NCBI RefSeq assembly: GCF_024346075.1
Contig: NZ_JAGQEK010000002.1
Coordinates: 1 to 49,806 of the forward strand
Length of the DNA stretch: 49,806 bases
DNA from: Synechococcus sp. Cruz CV12-2-Slac-r
GTDB lineage: Bacteria > Cyanobacteriota > Cyanobacteriia > PCC-6307 > Cyanobiaceae
Reading direction: 5' to 3'
This document shows, in pieces, positions 17,395-27,647 of the stretch. The position numbers were made by a program, and so were the translations under genes. Under the pieces are notes generated by a model, which was given only the letters and a program-made list of their open reading frames with translations, was not told where the DNA came from and made no database searches. Each line of letters opens with the position of its first letter. Position 1 is the first letter of the stretch.

Positions 17395-19194
17395 TTGGTG
17401 CAGGAATTAGCCACGGAGATTCAAGTTCCCCTCAGCCTGCCAAAAACTAGTGAAGATCCTGAGTTGCTAAGGATCCGTCATTCCATGAGCCATGTGATGG
17501 CGATGGCTGTTCAGAATCTGTTTCCAGCCGCAAAAGTAACGATTGGACCCTGGACTGAAACTGGATTTTATTACGATTTTGATAACCCAGCTCCATTCAC
17601 TGAGGCCGATTTAAAGGCGATCAAAAAAGAGATGGCAAAAATAATTGGCAGACGTTTACCGCTTCAACGCATCGAGGTAACTCGGGCTGAAGCACAGGCG
17701 AAAATCATTGCTAACAACGAACCATACAAATTAGAAATTCTTGCCGGGCTGCAGGAACCCATCACCATCTACACCCTTGGCGAAACCTGGTGGGATCTTT
17801 GCGCCGGTCCCCATGTAGAAAATACGGGTCAATTAAATGCAAAAGCTTTTGAACTAGAAAGTGTTGCTGGTTCCTACTGGCGTGGCGATGAGAAAAGGGC
17901 CCAGTTGCAGCGTATCTACGGCACAGCCTGGGCGTCTGCTGAACAATTAGCTGAATACCAAAGACGTAAACAGGAAGCCCTACGCCGCGACCATCGACGC
18001 ATTGGCAAAGATTTAGAACTTTTTTCTATTGAAGATGAAGCAGGGGCTGGCCTTGTTTTTTGGCATCCACGAGGGGCGAGGATGCGATTACTTATTGAAG
18101 ATTATTGGCGAGCCGCACACTTTGATGCTGGCTATGAATTGCTCTACACCCCCCATGTTGCTGATATCACCCTCTGGAAAACATCGGGTCATCTTGATTT
18201 TTATAGTGAGAGCATGTTTGGCCCCATGCAAGTAGATGAACGTGAATATCAATTAAAACCAATGAATTGCCCTTTTCATGTTCTTACATATGCAAACAAA
18301 TTAAGAAGCTACAGAGAATTGCCAATTCGCTGGGCCGAATTAGGCACCGTTTATCGCTATGAACGCCCCGGGGTAATGCATGGGCTTATGAGAGTGCGTG
18401 GCTTCACTCAAGACGATGCCCATATTTTTTGCTTACCGGAACAGATTGGAGACGAAATTTTAAAAATACTAGATCTTACCGAGCTGATTCTATCTACGTT
18501 TGATTTCACTAAATACGAAATTAACCTATCAACAAGGCCGCTAAAATCTATAGGTGAAGATGCTGCTTGGGAACTTGCCACAAACGGACTAATTGAAGCG
18601 CTTAATCGCAAGGGCTGGAGCTATAAAATAGACGAGGGGGGCGGTGCATTTTATGGCCCTAAAATTGATCTTAAAATAGAAGATGCCATCGGTAGAATGT
18701 GGCAATGTTCTACGATTCAACTTGATTTTAATTTGCCAGAGAGATTCAACTTAGAATATGTAGCAGCAGATGGCAGCCGCAAACAACCAATCATGATCCA
18801 TAGGGCAATATTTGGATCCTTAGAAAGATTTTTCGGCATTATGACGGAGAACTATGCGGGCGATTTTCCTTTTTGGCTAGCCCCTGAGCAGCTTCGCTTA
18901 TTACCTGTTACTGATGAGGTAATGGTTTATGCAGAAACGCTTCAGGCGGAATTGCAAAGTAACGGAATTCGCTGCACTATTGATCGCAGTGGTGAAAGAC
19001 TAGCTAAACTCATACGCAATGGTGAGCAACAAAAAATTCCTATACTTGCAGTAATAGGCAGTAAAGAAGCAGAGCAGAATAGCCTCAGTTTGCGCAGCCG
19101 CAGGCAGGGGGACATGGGCACTATTTTAAAACAAGATCTTTTAAAAGCAGCGAAAGAAGCGAATCAATTGCGGCGGCCAGATCTAACTCCTTAA
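17395..19194 (+). CDS. thrS: Threonyl-tRNA synthetase (without TGS domain)
   Basis: ThrS charges tRNA-Thr and removes mischarged serine. The 599-residue product lacks the N-terminal TGS domain of the E. coli enzyme and begins almost directly with the editing domain: RHSMSHVMA near residue 30, and DLCAGPHVENTG near residue 140, which keep the His and Cys of the editing site. The class II catalytic core follows, with zinc ligands in MNCPFH (about 290), DDAHIF (about 342) and MIHRAIFGSLERFFG (about 470), and a C-terminal anticodon-binding domain. TTG at 17395 and GTG at 17398 are adjacent possible starts. It heads a plus-strand run of thrS, glk, thrB, ndhD and an oligopeptidase gene. Confidence 0.95.
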   Translation: MVQELATEIQVPLSLPKTSEDPELLRIRHSMSHVMAMAVQNLFPAAKVTIGPWTETGFYYDFDNPAPFTEADLKAIKKEMAKIIGRRLPLQRIEVTRAEAQAKIIANNEPYKLEILAGLQEPITIYTLGETWWDLCAGPHVENTGQLNAKAFELESVAGSYWRGDEKRAQLQRIYGTAWASAEQLAEYQRRKQEALRRDHRRIGKDLELFSIEDEAGAGLVFWHPRGARMRLLIEDYWRAAHFDAGYELLYTPHVADITLWKTSGHLDFYSESMFGPMQVDEREYQLKPMNCPFHVLTYANKLRSYRELPIRWAELGTVYRYERPGVMHGLMRVRGFTQDDAHIFCLPEQIGDEILKILDLTELILSTFDFTKYEINLSTRPLKSIGEDAAWELATNGLIEALNRKGWSYKIDEGGGAFYGPKIDLKIEDAIGRMWQCSTIQLDFNLPERFNLEYVAADGSRKQPIMIHRAIFGSLERFFGIMTENYAGDFPFWLAPEQLRLLPVTDEVMVYAETLQAELQSNGIRCTIDRSGERLAKLIRNGEQQKIPILAVIGSKEAEQNSLSLRSRRQGDMGTILKQDLLKAAKEANQLRRPDLTP

Positions 19195-19258
19195 GCTTTT
19201 GTGGGTTGGCAAATGGCCTAATTATTGCCAGCCTGCAGATGCTTTTCCCCTAGATTTA

Positions 19259-20293
19259 ATGACCCTTTTACTGGCCGGAGATCTTGGTGGTACAAAAACC
19301 CTTCTGGCTCTTTACGAAGCGAGTGGAAATCAACTCACCTGTGTGGCGCGGGAGCGTTTCATTTCAGCTGAGTGGCCCAATTTAGGGCCGATGTTGAAAA
19401 AATTTCTTAGTGATCAACTTCAAAGCGGAATGAGTGTGGAGGCCGGCTGTATTGCAGTTGCCGGACCTGTTCGCAACGGTAAAGCGGTGATAACAAATCT
19501 CGACTGGAATATCGATGAAAAAGAATTGGCTAGCAGTTGCGGCCAAAAGCTTGAATTAGTGAACGACTTTGCTGTTTTGGTTTATGGGTTACCCCATCTC
19601 AGTAGTGAACAAGAAGTTTTAATCCAGGCCGGTACACCAGACCCCGCTGGACCAATCGCAATAATCGGAGCGGGTACGGGCCTTGGCATGGCACGTGGTA
19701 TCAAATTTCAAGGGGGATTGTTATCTCTCCCCAGCGAGGGGGGCCACAGGGAATTTGCGCCTCGCAACGCTGATGAATTGCTCTTGGTGGGTTGGTTACG
19801 CAAAGAACTAAAGCTCGAACGCCTTTCTGTAGAACGCATTGTGAGCGGCACAGGCCTTGGGCTCATCTATTTATGGCTTGAGCATTGCGGGGGAGCAGAG
19901 GAACAATATTTCTTATCAGAAGCCGCCAAAGCCTGGAAGGAGCTGCCCCCAAGCGACCCTGGAAGGCCTGATCTGCCGGCATTAGTGGCAACACATGCTG
20001 CCAATGGTGGACCACTAGCAAGCAAAGCTCAAGAAATGTGGCTTGGTGCCTACGGCTCTGCCGCTGGCGATCTGGCGGTACACGAAATGGCTAGCGGTGG
20101 CTTGTGGGTGGGGGGTGGTACAGCGAATAAACAACTGCAGGGTCTGCAATCTGAAGCGTTCCTTGGCTCGATGGCCAAGAAGGGCCGGTTCAGTGAATTT
20201 GTTGGCAATCTGCCTGTAAAGGCACTAGTTGATAGCGACGCTGGCTTATTTAGTGCTGCATGCCGGGCTCGGGTGCTGGCAGAGTGCCGGTAG
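19259..20293 (+). CDS. glk: Glucokinase (Glk family)
   Basis: Glk phosphorylates glucose with ATP to glucose 6-phosphate in the cytoplasm. I use the ATG at 19259 because the protein then begins just before the phosphate-1 motif LLAGDLGGTKTLLALY; an upstream TTG at 19199 would add 20 residues that do not look like the family. Other landmarks are IAVAGPVRNG, LVNDF with the catalytic Asp, IGAGTGLGMA, and SEGGHREFAP, all in the expected order for the non-ROK Glk family. The 344-residue length is typical. It sits between thrS and thrB with very short gaps. A second, unrelated glucose kinase of the ROK family is encoded at 26678-27613. Confidence 0.93.
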   Translation: MTLLLAGDLGGTKTLLALYEASGNQLTCVARERFISAEWPNLGPMLKKFLSDQLQSGMSVEAGCIAVAGPVRNGKAVITNLDWNIDEKELASSCGQKLELVNDFAVLVYGLPHLSSEQEVLIQAGTPDPAGPIAIIGAGTGLGMARGIKFQGGLLSLPSEGGHREFAPRNADELLLVGWLRKELKLERLSVERIVSGTGLGLIYLWLEHCGGAEEQYFLSEAAKAWKELPPSDPGRPDLPALVATHAANGGPLASKAQEMWLGAYGSAAGDLAVHEMASGGLWVGGGTANKQLQGLQSEAFLGSMAKKGRFSEFVGNLPVKALVDSDAGLFSAACRARVLAECR

Positions 20294-20306
20294 CAGAGGA
20301 ATCGCC

Positions 20307-21284
20307 ATGGAGGCGGGCGGCCATAAGGCAGCGCCAACCCAACCCAAGGTTGGGGAAGCAGTGATGGTTAATGTTCCAGCTACCACGGCCAATCTTGGCC
20401 CTGGTTTCGACTGCCTTGGTGCAGCCGTGGAACTGGGCAACCGATTTCAGCTCACTGTGCTGGAGGGGGGTGGCACCCATTTTGAATTAATTATTGAAAG
20501 TAGCGATGGGTCACACCTCAGGGGGGGGCCAGACAATCTTGTTTACCGCTCTGCCCAGCGGGTATGGCGAGAGGTGGGCATGGAACCGATGGCCCTTGAA
20601 GCAAGAGTTCACTTAGCAGTGCCACCGGCCAGAGGGCTAGGCAGCAGTGCTACCGCAATTGTGGCGGGCTTGATGGGGGCAAATGCGCTGATGGGTGAAC
20701 CCCTAGGCAAGGAAAAACTGCTTGAACTAGCAATTGATATTGAAGGCCATCCAGACAACGTGGTGCCTTCATTACTGGGGGGCTTGTGTTTAACAGCAAG
20801 AGCCGCCTCCCATCGTTGGCGAGTGGTGAGATGCGAATGGCATCCAACAGTGCAGGCGGTTATCGCAATTCCAACAATTCGCCTATCAACAGCTGATGCC
20901 CGTAGGGCGATGCCTAAACAAATCGGTATCGCTGATGCGGTATCAAATTTGGGCTCCCTAACTTTGTTGCTCCAGGGGTTACGCAGCGGAAATGGAGATC
21001 TAATCGCTGATGGGATGCATGATCGCCTGCATGAACCCTATCGCTGGCCATTAATTCAAGGAGGTACTGAGGTGAGGCGGGCGGCAATGCAAGCAGGAGC
21101 CTGGGGCTGCGTAATCAGCGGCGCAGGGCCAAGCTTGTTAGCGCTGTGCCCGGTTGATAAAGCACAACTTGTAGCGGCGGCTATGGCAATGAGTTGGGAG
21201 GGAAAAGGAGTTGGAGTGAGGAGTGAAATCTTGCAGCTGCAAAAAGGCGGCAGCAATTGGAGCAAGGCTTCGCCAATTAACTAG
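20307..21284 (+). CDS. thrB: Homoserine kinase
   Basis: ThrB phosphorylates L-homoserine, the step before threonine synthase. The ATG at 20307 is 13 bases after the glk stop and gives 325 residues. The open frame extends upstream but would overlap glk by 65 bases, so that extension is unlikely. GHMP-kinase motifs are present: motif 1 VPATTANLGPGFDCLGAAV near the start, the ATP-binding motif 2 PPARGLGSSATAIVAG near residue 112, and motif 3 VISGAGPSLLALC near residue 275. With thrS upstream it makes a threonine-related neighbourhood that I recall as conserved in picocyanobacteria, interrupted only by glk. Confidence 0.95.
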   Translation: MEAGGHKAAPTQPKVGEAVMVNVPATTANLGPGFDCLGAAVELGNRFQLTVLEGGGTHFELIIESSDGSHLRGGPDNLVYRSAQRVWREVGMEPMALEARVHLAVPPARGLGSSATAIVAGLMGANALMGEPLGKEKLLELAIDIEGHPDNVVPSLLGGLCLTARAASHRWRVVRCEWHPTVQAVIAIPTIRLSTADARRAMPKQIGIADAVSNLGSLTLLLQGLRSGNGDLIADGMHDRLHEPYRWPLIQGGTEVRRAAMQAGAWGCVISGAGPSLLALCPVDKAQLVAAAMAMSWEGKGVGVRSEILQLQKGGSNWSKASPIN

Positions 21285-21320
21285 GTAAAACTACTCAGAT
21301 GGTGGCAGTAAACTGATAGG

Positions 21321-22868
21321 TTGGCTGCTGCCCGGAGCTGGTGGCAAAAATTGGAATTGAGCCTGATTGTATTGCTGCCTCTTGTAGGGGTGCTTGTTTT
21401 GGCTGTATTGCCAGCTGGCTGGCAGAAGAGCTGTCGCTGGGTAGCCCTCGGCACCCTGCTTATTGATCTCGGATTGATGATCTGGACGTTTTGGCGTCAT
21501 TTCGATCCAAGCCTGGGCAGCCTGCAGCTGGTTGAACGCATCAACTGGCTGCCAGCAATGGGGTTGCAATGGTCTTTGGCGGCCGATGGGATTTCAGCCC
21601 CACTCGTACTGCTTAGCGGCCTCGTAACAATGCTTACTGTGGCTGCAAGTTGGAAGATTGAATTAAAACCAAGGCTTTATTTCGCGCTTTTATTAGCTCA
21701 GGCTTCAGCTCAGGGGGTTGTATTTCTTTCGCAAGATCTTCTTCTATTTTTTCTAGCTTGGGAGCTTGAACTGGTTCCTGTATATTTATTGATTGCAATT
21801 TGGGGCGGGCAAAAACGCCAATATGCCGCAACAAAATTCATTTTATATACCGCAACTGCCTCCCTATTAATTCTGATAAGCGGCCTTGCACTAGCCTTTC
21901 ACGGTGACGGCTTTACGTTAAACCTTCAGGAATTATCTGAACGCAGCTATAGCGGAACATTTGGTTTATTATGTTATTTGGGCTTCTTAATAGGTTTTGG
22001 CGTGAAATTGCCTATGTTTCCGCTTCATACCTGGCTACCCGATGCCCATGGCGAAGCAAGTGCACCTGTTTCGATGTTATTAGCGGGCGTATTATTAAAA
22101 ATGGGTGGTTATGCACTTTTGAGATTTAATGTGCAAATGCTCCCAGAAGCACACTTAAAACTTGCTCCTGCATTAATGGTGCTTGGAATCGTAAATATTG
22201 TTTATGGCGCTTTAAATGCATTTGGTCAAGATAATGTTAAAAGACGTATTGCCTGCAGCTCAGTGAGTCATATGGGCTTCGTGCTGCTAGGACTGGCGGC
22301 CGTTAATGATCTGGGCTTGAATGGTGCAATGCTTCAGATGATTAGCCATGGCTTAATAGCTGCTGGCTTATTCTTCGTAACAGGCGTATTTTACGAGCGA
22401 ACCAAAACATTATCAATCCCAAACATGGGGGGATTAGCAAAAGTTTTACCAGTTACATTTGCAATGTTCGTTATAACTTGCCTTGCCTCATTAGCGCTTC
22501 CTGGAATGAGTGGTTTCGTAAGTGAAATCACCGTATTTCTTGGAATTACCAGCAATGAAAGTTTTACGATTGGCTTTAGGGTTATAACCATAGTATTAGC
22601 TGCAGTGGGTTTAATTTTAACGCCTATGTATTTACTAAGTATGTGCAGGAGAGTGTTCTTTGGCCCGCGGATACCAGCCCTTGCAACATTAGGGGATATG
22701 AATCCCAGGGAATTAACAATCGCACTTGTGCTTGTGGTGCCAACTCTAATGATTGGATTTTGGCCCCGTCTTGCCAGTGGCATCTATGACGCCACCACCG
22801 ATACAGTTGCTGCTCAGATCCACAGCACCTTAATAGCTGTATTAGAAATGCTACCTACAATTGGTTAA
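21321..22868 (+). CDS. ndhD: NAD(P)H-quinone oxidoreductase subunit 4 (NDH-1 subunit D)
   Basis: NdhD is a proton-pumping antiporter-like subunit of the thylakoid NDH-1 complex, which oxidises ferredoxin in cyclic electron flow and respiration. The 515-residue protein has about 14 hydrophobic helices. It carries the family's marks: [13 protein letters not shown] with the conserved Glu upstream, [24 protein letters not shown], the Lys and His of the central channel, and [18 protein letters not shown]. The start is uncertain: TTG at 21321 is the first candidate after an in-frame stop at 21309. The gene resembles the NdhD1 type (cyclic flow and respiration) rather than the CO2-uptake NdhD3/4 type, but I cannot prove this. 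Confidence 0.93.
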   Translation: MAAARSWWQKLELSLIVLLPLVGVLVLAVLPAGWQKSCRWVALGTLLIDLGLMIWTFWRHFDPSLGSLQLVERINWLPAMGLQWSLAADGISAPLVLLSGLVTMLTVAASWKIELKPRLYFALLLAQASAQGVVFLSQDLLLFFLAWELELVPVYLLIAIWGGQKRQYAATKFILYTATASLLILISGLALAFHGDGFTLNLQELSERSYSGTFGLLCYLGFLIGFGVKLPMFPLHTWLPDAHGEASAPVSMLLAGVLLKMGGYALLRFNVQMLPEAHLKLAPALMVLGIVNIVYGALNAFGQDNVKRRIACSSVSHMGFVLLGLAAVNDLGLNGAMLQMISHGLIAAGLFFVTGVFYERTKTLSIPNMGGLAKVLPVTFAMFVITCLASLALPGMSGFVSEITVFLGITSNESFTIGFRVITIVLAAVGLILTPMYLLSMCRRVFFGPRIPALATLGDMNPRELTIALVLVVPTLMIGFWPRLASGIYDATTDTVAAQIHSTLIAVLEMLPTIG

Positions 22869-22871
22869 TCG

Positions 22872-24965
22872 ATGGCTGAAGCCTTATCCCCCTACAAAGA
22901 ATTGCTAAATGGGGTTGGTATACCCCAATTCAATGCCATCGATGGCGAGGCAGTTAATCAGGCGATACCCGATCTGCTGAATCAGCTTGAAAAAGAGCTA
23001 GAGACAATTGAATACAGCCTTTGCAACCAAGCAAAACTTGGCATTAACCCCCAATGGGATGAAGTGCTGCAACCATTGCAGCAGATAGGTGAACGGCTCA
23101 GATGGAGCTGGGGCGTAGTTAATCATCTACTAGGAGTTTGCAATAACCCTGAGCTAAGAGAGGCGCACCAAAAGCAACAAGCAGCGGTTGTGAAATTTAC
23201 TAGCAGAATCTCTCAATCCAAAGCGATTTACGAAGCTTTAGAGGCCCTTGAATCTCAAGCTGCTGGCTTGGGAAAATGCCAAAACCGCATCCTGCAAGCT
23301 GAGCTTCTCGCCATGCGCTTACGAGGTGTTGGTTTATCTGTTGAAGATCAACCCATTTTTAACCAGCTCAGTGAAGAGTTGAGCGCCCTTGCCACCAGCT
23401 TTAGCAACAACGTGCTCGATGCCACCGCAGATTGGAATCTTTTGATCACAGAAGAGGTTCAAATGGCGGGATGTCCGCAGAGTTTGCGCGAGCTTCTGGC
23501 CCATGCCGCACAGCAGAAAGATCATCCAAAAGCATCTGCCGAAACAGGACCTTGGTTGCTGGGCCTAGATCAACCTCGCTACGGCCCCTTCATGCAATTC
23601 AGTGAATCGAGGCAGTTGAGGGAAAAACTATATAAAGCCTTCATCACAAGAGCTTCTCTTGAGCCAAACAATAATCAGATATTAGTAACTAAAATTCTGC
23701 AATTACGTCAAAAGAAAGCAGCTCTACTCGGTTACAAAAATTGGGCGGAAGTTAGCCTTGCCAGCAAAATGGCACCATCTGTATTTGCAGTGGAAACTCT
23801 TCTGGAAGATTTGCGCTCCCCTAGTTTCACATCTTGTATCAAGGAATTGGATGATCTGCGCGATATGGCACCGGAAGCTACCGATTTGCAACCCTGGGAT
23901 GTGAGTTTTTGGGCCGAAAAACTGCGTTTGCAGAGATTCAATCTAGACAGCGAATCATTGAGACCCTGGTTTCCATTACCTCAGGTGTTAGATGGTTTAT
24001 TTGATCTCTGCGAACGACTCTTTTCGATACGTATCGAAGCAGCCGATGGCGGTGCTCCAATTTGGCACTCTGATGTGCGTTACTTCAAGATATACGAAAA
24101 AATATCAAACGAACTCTTAGCATCTTTTTATCTAGACCCCTACAGCAGACCTGGATCAAAGCGCGGGGGAGCTTGGATGGATGAGTGCTTAGGTCGCCAT
24201 CGCCTGAGTAACGGGAAGCTAGTGCTGCCCGTGGCATACCTAATTTGCAACCAAAGTCCGCCGCTAGGTGATACACCAAGCCTGATGACTTTTAGTGAAG
24301 TGGAAACACTATTTCACGAATTTGGCCATGGTTTGCAACACATGCTCACAAGAATTGAGCAACCTGAGGCCGCTGGAATTAATGGAGTTGAGTGGGATGC
24401 AGTTGAATTGCCAAGCCAATTCATGGAAAATTGGTGTTACGACAAAAAAACTCTTACTTCTATGGCTCGGCACTGGAAAAGCGGTGAGCCCTTACCTGAA
24501 GAAGAGCATACAAAGCTTTTATTGGCCAGGAATTTCATGGCTGGGGCAAATACCCTTAGGCAGGTGCATCTTGCCCTTACAGATCTTCAACTTCATGCCA
24601 ATTGGCATCTCGAATCTGGAATAAGCCCAGAACAAATGCGTCGGGAAATTGCCAAAACAACCAGTGTTCTTCCGCTACTGGAAGAAGATTCTTTGCTTTG
24701 CAGTTTTAGTCATATATTCGCGGGCGGATATTCAGCCGGTTATTACAGCTATAAATGGGCTGAAGTATTAAGCGCAGATGCATTTGCAGCCTTCGAAGAA
24801 GCTGGTTTGGATGATGAATTGGCTGTGCAAGAAATGGGGCAACGTTTTAGGGCAACAGTATTGAGCCTCGGAGGCAGTGAAACCCCCCAGCAAATATTTG
24901 AAGCATTTCGCGGGCGGGCACCATCAGCTCAAGCGCTGTTGCGTCATTCTGGGCTTTTGAATTGA
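22872..24965 (+). CDS. prlC: Oligopeptidase A-like M3 family metallopeptidase
   Basis: A soluble zinc peptidase of the thimet oligopeptidase/oligopeptidase A family, which degrades short peptides such as cleaved signal peptides. The 697 residues match the usual length. The zinc site HEFGHGLQHML lies at about residues 480-490, with the third ligand Glu about 25 residues later in the EWDAVELPSQFMENW segment. The substrate-binding Tyr cluster near the C terminus (FAGGYSAGYYSYKWAEVLSAD) is also present. It follows ndhD after three bases. Its last 22 bases overlap the convergent folB gene. Confidence 0.94.
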   Translation: MAEALSPYKELLNGVGIPQFNAIDGEAVNQAIPDLLNQLEKELETIEYSLCNQAKLGINPQWDEVLQPLQQIGERLRWSWGVVNHLLGVCNNPELREAHQKQQAAVVKFTSRISQSKAIYEALEALESQAAGLGKCQNRILQAELLAMRLRGVGLSVEDQPIFNQLSEELSALATSFSNNVLDATADWNLLITEEVQMAGCPQSLRELLAHAAQQKDHPKASAETGPWLLGLDQPRYGPFMQFSESRQLREKLYKAFITRASLEPNNNQILVTKILQLRQKKAALLGYKNWAEVSLASKMAPSVFAVETLLEDLRSPSFTSCIKELDDLRDMAPEATDLQPWDVSFWAEKLRLQRFNLDSESLRPWFPLPQVLDGLFDLCERLFSIRIEAADGGAPIWHSDVRYFKIYEKISNELLASFYLDPYSRPGSKRGGAWMDECLGRHRLSNGKLVLPVAYLICNQSPPLGDTPSLMTFSEVETLFHEFGHGLQHMLTRIEQPEAAGINGVEWDAVELPSQFMENWCYDKKTLTSMARHWKSGEPLPEEEHTKLLLARNFMAGANTLRQVHLALTDLQLHANWHLESGISPEQMRREIAKTTSVLPLLEEDSLLCSFSHIFAGGYSAGYYSYKWAEVLSADAFAAFEEAGLDDELAVQEMGQRFRATVLSLGGSETPQQIFEAFRGRAPSAQALLRHSGLLN

Positions 24966-25318
24966 TTGCGGGATCGCTTTACAGAAACCACACCATTAAA
25001 TGCTGGAATTGGTGCATCACATTTTTTTAATTCAAGTTCCATTGGAAATATACCAAATTTTGCTTCTAAAACCTCAAAAATTTGTTCTGAAAAATATTCA
25101 ATCGTATTGCAATTAATCAGTTCACTTAATTTACGGATTGTATCAATAACATCAGCATAGTTAATGGTATGTTCAATTTGATCTGTTAATGCAGCACTAC
25201 TAAAATCATAGAAAAGCCACAAATCCAATTCAAACCATTGACCAAATTCTCGCTCCCATTTCAAAACACCCACATGAGCCCAAATTTTTAATTGTCTAAT
25301 TATAATTGCAGATTGCAT
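24944..25318 (-). CDS. folB: Dihydroneopterin aldolase family protein
   Basis: FolB cleaves 7,8-dihydroneopterin to 6-hydroxymethyl-dihydropterin in folate synthesis. From the ATG at 25318 the product has 124 residues, normal for the family. The start IIIRQLKIWAHVGVLKWEREFGQWFELDLWLFYDF matches the family fold; the usual catalytic GxxxxE pattern is represented by HVGVLKWERE. The TINYADVIDTIRKL stretch is the second family signature. The extra 45 bases upstream to 25363 overlap proA and I judge them non-coding for FolB. The C-terminal 22 bases overlap the 3' end of prlC. The sequence is AT-rich compared with neighbours and has divergent wording, so activity is likely but not certain. Confidence 0.85.
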   Translation of the reverse strand: MQSAIIIRQLKIWAHVGVLKWEREFGQWFELDLWLFYDFSSAALTDQIEHTINYADVIDTIRKLSELINCNTIEYFSEQIFEVLEAKFGIFPMELELKKCDAPIPAFNGVVSVKRSRNQFKSPE

Positions 25319-25322
25319 AGCA

Positions 25323-26645
25323 TTAAAGTGGCAGATCTTTGTGGCTAAAGCTTGCTGCGCCACTGGAATAAGTTTTTACCACCTGGCCAGTGCCCCGCAA
25401 CCGATATCGATAGGTAACCAAACCCTCTAAGCCCACAGGCCCGCGAGGAGGCATTGTTTGGGTACTTATTCCCACCTCAGCGCCAAAGCCATAGCGAAAG
25501 CCATCGGCAAAACGGGTGGAGCAATTGTGATACACCCCAGCACTATCAACCTTGGCAAGAAATTGTTCAGCAGCATCTAAATCACTGCTGCAAATGGCAT
25601 CTGTGTGGCGAGAGCCATAACGCTGTATGTGGTTAATTGCCGATTCAAGATCATTTACCACCTTGATTGCAAGGATTAGATCTAAATATTCAGTACACCA
25701 ATCCATCTCCTCAGCAGCTAGTAAAACCCCATGTAATTGCGCTTCTGAATCCCCTCGCAACTCCACACCCGCAGCTGTTAGCGCCGGTACAGCTGCGGCA
25801 AGAAATGCAGCTGCCACATCCTTATGAACCAGCAGTGTTTCAAGGGCATTGCAGGCTGCTGGATATTGAATCTTGCTATCTAAGGTGATCGCAACGGCTT
25901 CATCAAGATCAATATTTTTATCAATGTATAAATGACAAATTCCATCCGCATGACCCAGCACCGGTATGCGCGTGTTGTCTTGAATGAAACGCACTAATTC
26001 ATTGGATCCACGCGGGATAATTAAATCAACTAAGCCATCTAATTTTAATAACGAAAGGCTTTCTTCCCTACTAGTAAGCAGTGTCAGCACATCGGGATGA
26101 ACCATGGAATTTTCCAAACCCGCTTGAAGCGCCTGCATGATTGCAATGCAACTGCCGCTAGCTTCACTGCCGCCTTTAAGGATTGCCCCATTTCCTGAAC
26201 GAATCGCTAGCGCCGCAATTTGAATTACAGCATCAGGTCTGGCTTCAAAAATCACCCCCACAACCCCTAAAGGAACGCTTATTCGCTCCAAAATCAGGCC
26301 AGAATCAAGTTCACGATGCATTTGGCGGCAGCCGAGAGGGTCTGCCAGTTGCGCTAGTTGCCTCACCCCAGCAATTGCCCCGTCAAGCTTCGCTTCGTCA
26401 AGCTTTAACCTTGCTTCAAGGGCTGATGCCAACTCATTTTTTGCTGCTAATTCCAAATCTGCTTGATTTGCAGCAAGGATTAATTCGCGCTGCTTGTTTA
26501 ATGATTCAGCCATGGCGAGCAAGGCTTGCCTTCGTTCAGCATTGCTGCATTGAGCAAGATTTAAAGCATGGCGCCTCAAGCCTGTTGCCCTAGCAGTTAG
26601 TTCGGGGCTTGGGTTTGGCACAGGGTTTTTTAGCGCAGCAGACAT
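25323..26645 (-). CDS. proA: Gamma-glutamyl phosphate reductase
   Basis: ProA reduces L-glutamyl 5-phosphate with NADPH to glutamate semialdehyde in proline synthesis. The 440-residue product has the aldehyde-dehydrogenase-like fold. The catalytic Cys lies in [16 protein letters not shown] at about residue 263. [18 protein letters not shown] and [11 protein letters not shown] form the nucleotide-binding part. [29 protein letters not shown] is a typical ProA block, and [13 protein letters not shown] lies near the C terminus. It follows the ROK gene after 32 bases and precedes folB with 4 bases between them, so ROK, proA and folB are probably one transcript. Confidence 0.96.
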   Translation of the reverse strand: MSAALKNPVPNPSPELTARATGLRRHALNLAQCSNAERRQALLAMAESLNKQRELILAANQADLELAAKNELASALEARLKLDEAKLDGAIAGVRQLAQLADPLGCRQMHRELDSGLILERISVPLGVVGVIFEARPDAVIQIAALAIRSGNGAILKGGSEASGSCIAIMQALQAGLENSMVHPDVLTLLTSREESLSLLKLDGLVDLIIPRGSNELVRFIQDNTRIPVLGHADGICHLYIDKNIDLDEAVAITLDSKIQYPAACNALETLLVHKDVAAAFLAAAVPALTAAGVELRGDSEAQLHGVLLAAEEMDWCTEYLDLILAIKVVNDLESAINHIQRYGSRHTDAICSSDLDAAEQFLAKVDSAGVYHNCSTRFADGFRYGFGAEVGISTQTMPPRGPVGLEGLVTYRYRLRGTGQVVKTYSSGAASFSHKDLPL

Positions 26646-26677
26646 AACTTTTTAGAAGGAGCTCGTTTATGCAAATA

Positions 26678-27613
26678 TCATCCCTGCAAAGAGCCACCAA
26701 GTTGCTCAAGTGCAAGCCGCGCAGCCCCAAGACGGCCCGCCCCGTTGCCAAGCGCTGCCGCCATTATTTCAAGGCCTTGCCGGCTTGGAGCTAACACGCG
26801 CTTTTCAACCTCCGCCCGCAAAGCTGGTGCGAAATAGGGAAAGGCAGCACTAATGCCACCTCCCAAAAGAAAGCGTTGCGGAGTAAAGCAGTAGATCAAT
26901 GAACTAACGCCACAACCCAATAAAAGCCCATAGCTTCGCCAAGCGGCTAACGCAACTTGATCTCCTGCTGCAGCCCTTTGCGATAGTTCCAACGGACTGC
27001 AGCCTGCAGAGGTGGTAAGAGCAGAAATGCTGCAAAAGCTCTCTAAAGAACCGTTGTTACCGCTATTGCAGGCTGGGCCATAGGGATCAATTCCAATTAA
27101 ACCAGGCTCAACCGCTGCTCCATTGCAACCCAAAAATAATTTCCCAGCAATGATCACTCCACCCCCAACACCTGTGCCCAAGGTGAGCAACACAAGGTCT
27201 TGAAGGCCTTCACCTGCCCCCTTCCAATGCTCACCATAAACAGCGCAATTTCCGTCGTTACCAAGCACCACTGGTCTTTGTAATTTTTGCTCGAGCCAAT
27301 CTGCTAAGGGCACATTTTCCCATCCAGGCAAATTGATACATAGCCGCGCTATTCGGCCAGAGCGATCAATAGGTCCAGGGATACCCACCCCAACAGCGCT
27401 CGCCTTATTTTCAGGATCTATCCGCTCAACTATCTTGATCAAACTTTCACATACGCTCTGAGGAGAAGCTGGCGTTGGGGTTGGTTGATTTAGCTCAGCT
27501 AATAGTTCGCCTGCGTAGTTAAACCTCCCTACTTTCAAACCGGTTCCCCCCACATCGATGCCGATTAGCTCACCAGGTTGATCCAAAATCCACAAAAAGC
27601 ATCGTCTATGCAA
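26678..27613 (-). CDS. ROK family sugar kinase-like protein
   Basis: ROK proteins are sugar kinases (often glucokinases) or repressors. Here there is no helix-turn-helix domain, so a kinase is more likely. The phosphate loop LIGIDVGGTGLKVGRF begins at about residue 16, GIPGPIDRSG is at about 80, LGNDGNCAVYGEH contains the catalytic Asp, and LTLGTGVGGGVII is the second phosphate loop. The ROK zinc motif CxCGxxGCxE is degraded: here it reads CNSGNNGSLE near residues 176-185, with two of the three cysteines missing. The TTG at 27613 is the farthest start; nearer TTG codons around residues 7 and 10 are possible. Next to TamB-like and proA genes. Confidence 0.85.
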   Translation of the reverse strand: MHRRCFLWILDQPGELIGIDVGGTGLKVGRFNYAGELLAELNQPTPTPASPQSVCESLIKIVERIDPENKASAVGVGIPGPIDRSGRIARLCINLPGWENVPLADWLEQKLQRPVVLGNDGNCAVYGEHWKGAGEGLQDLVLLTLGTGVGGGVIIAGKLFLGCNGAAVEPGLIGIDPYGPACNSGNNGSLESFCSISALTTSAGCSPLELSQRAAAGDQVALAAWRSYGLLLGCGVSSLIYCFTPQRFLLGGGISAAFPYFAPALRAEVEKRVLAPSRQGLEIMAAALGNGAGRLGAARLALEQLGGSLQG

Positions 27614-27647
27614 CTTATAGTATGCAACCTATAGCTTGATTCAAATC

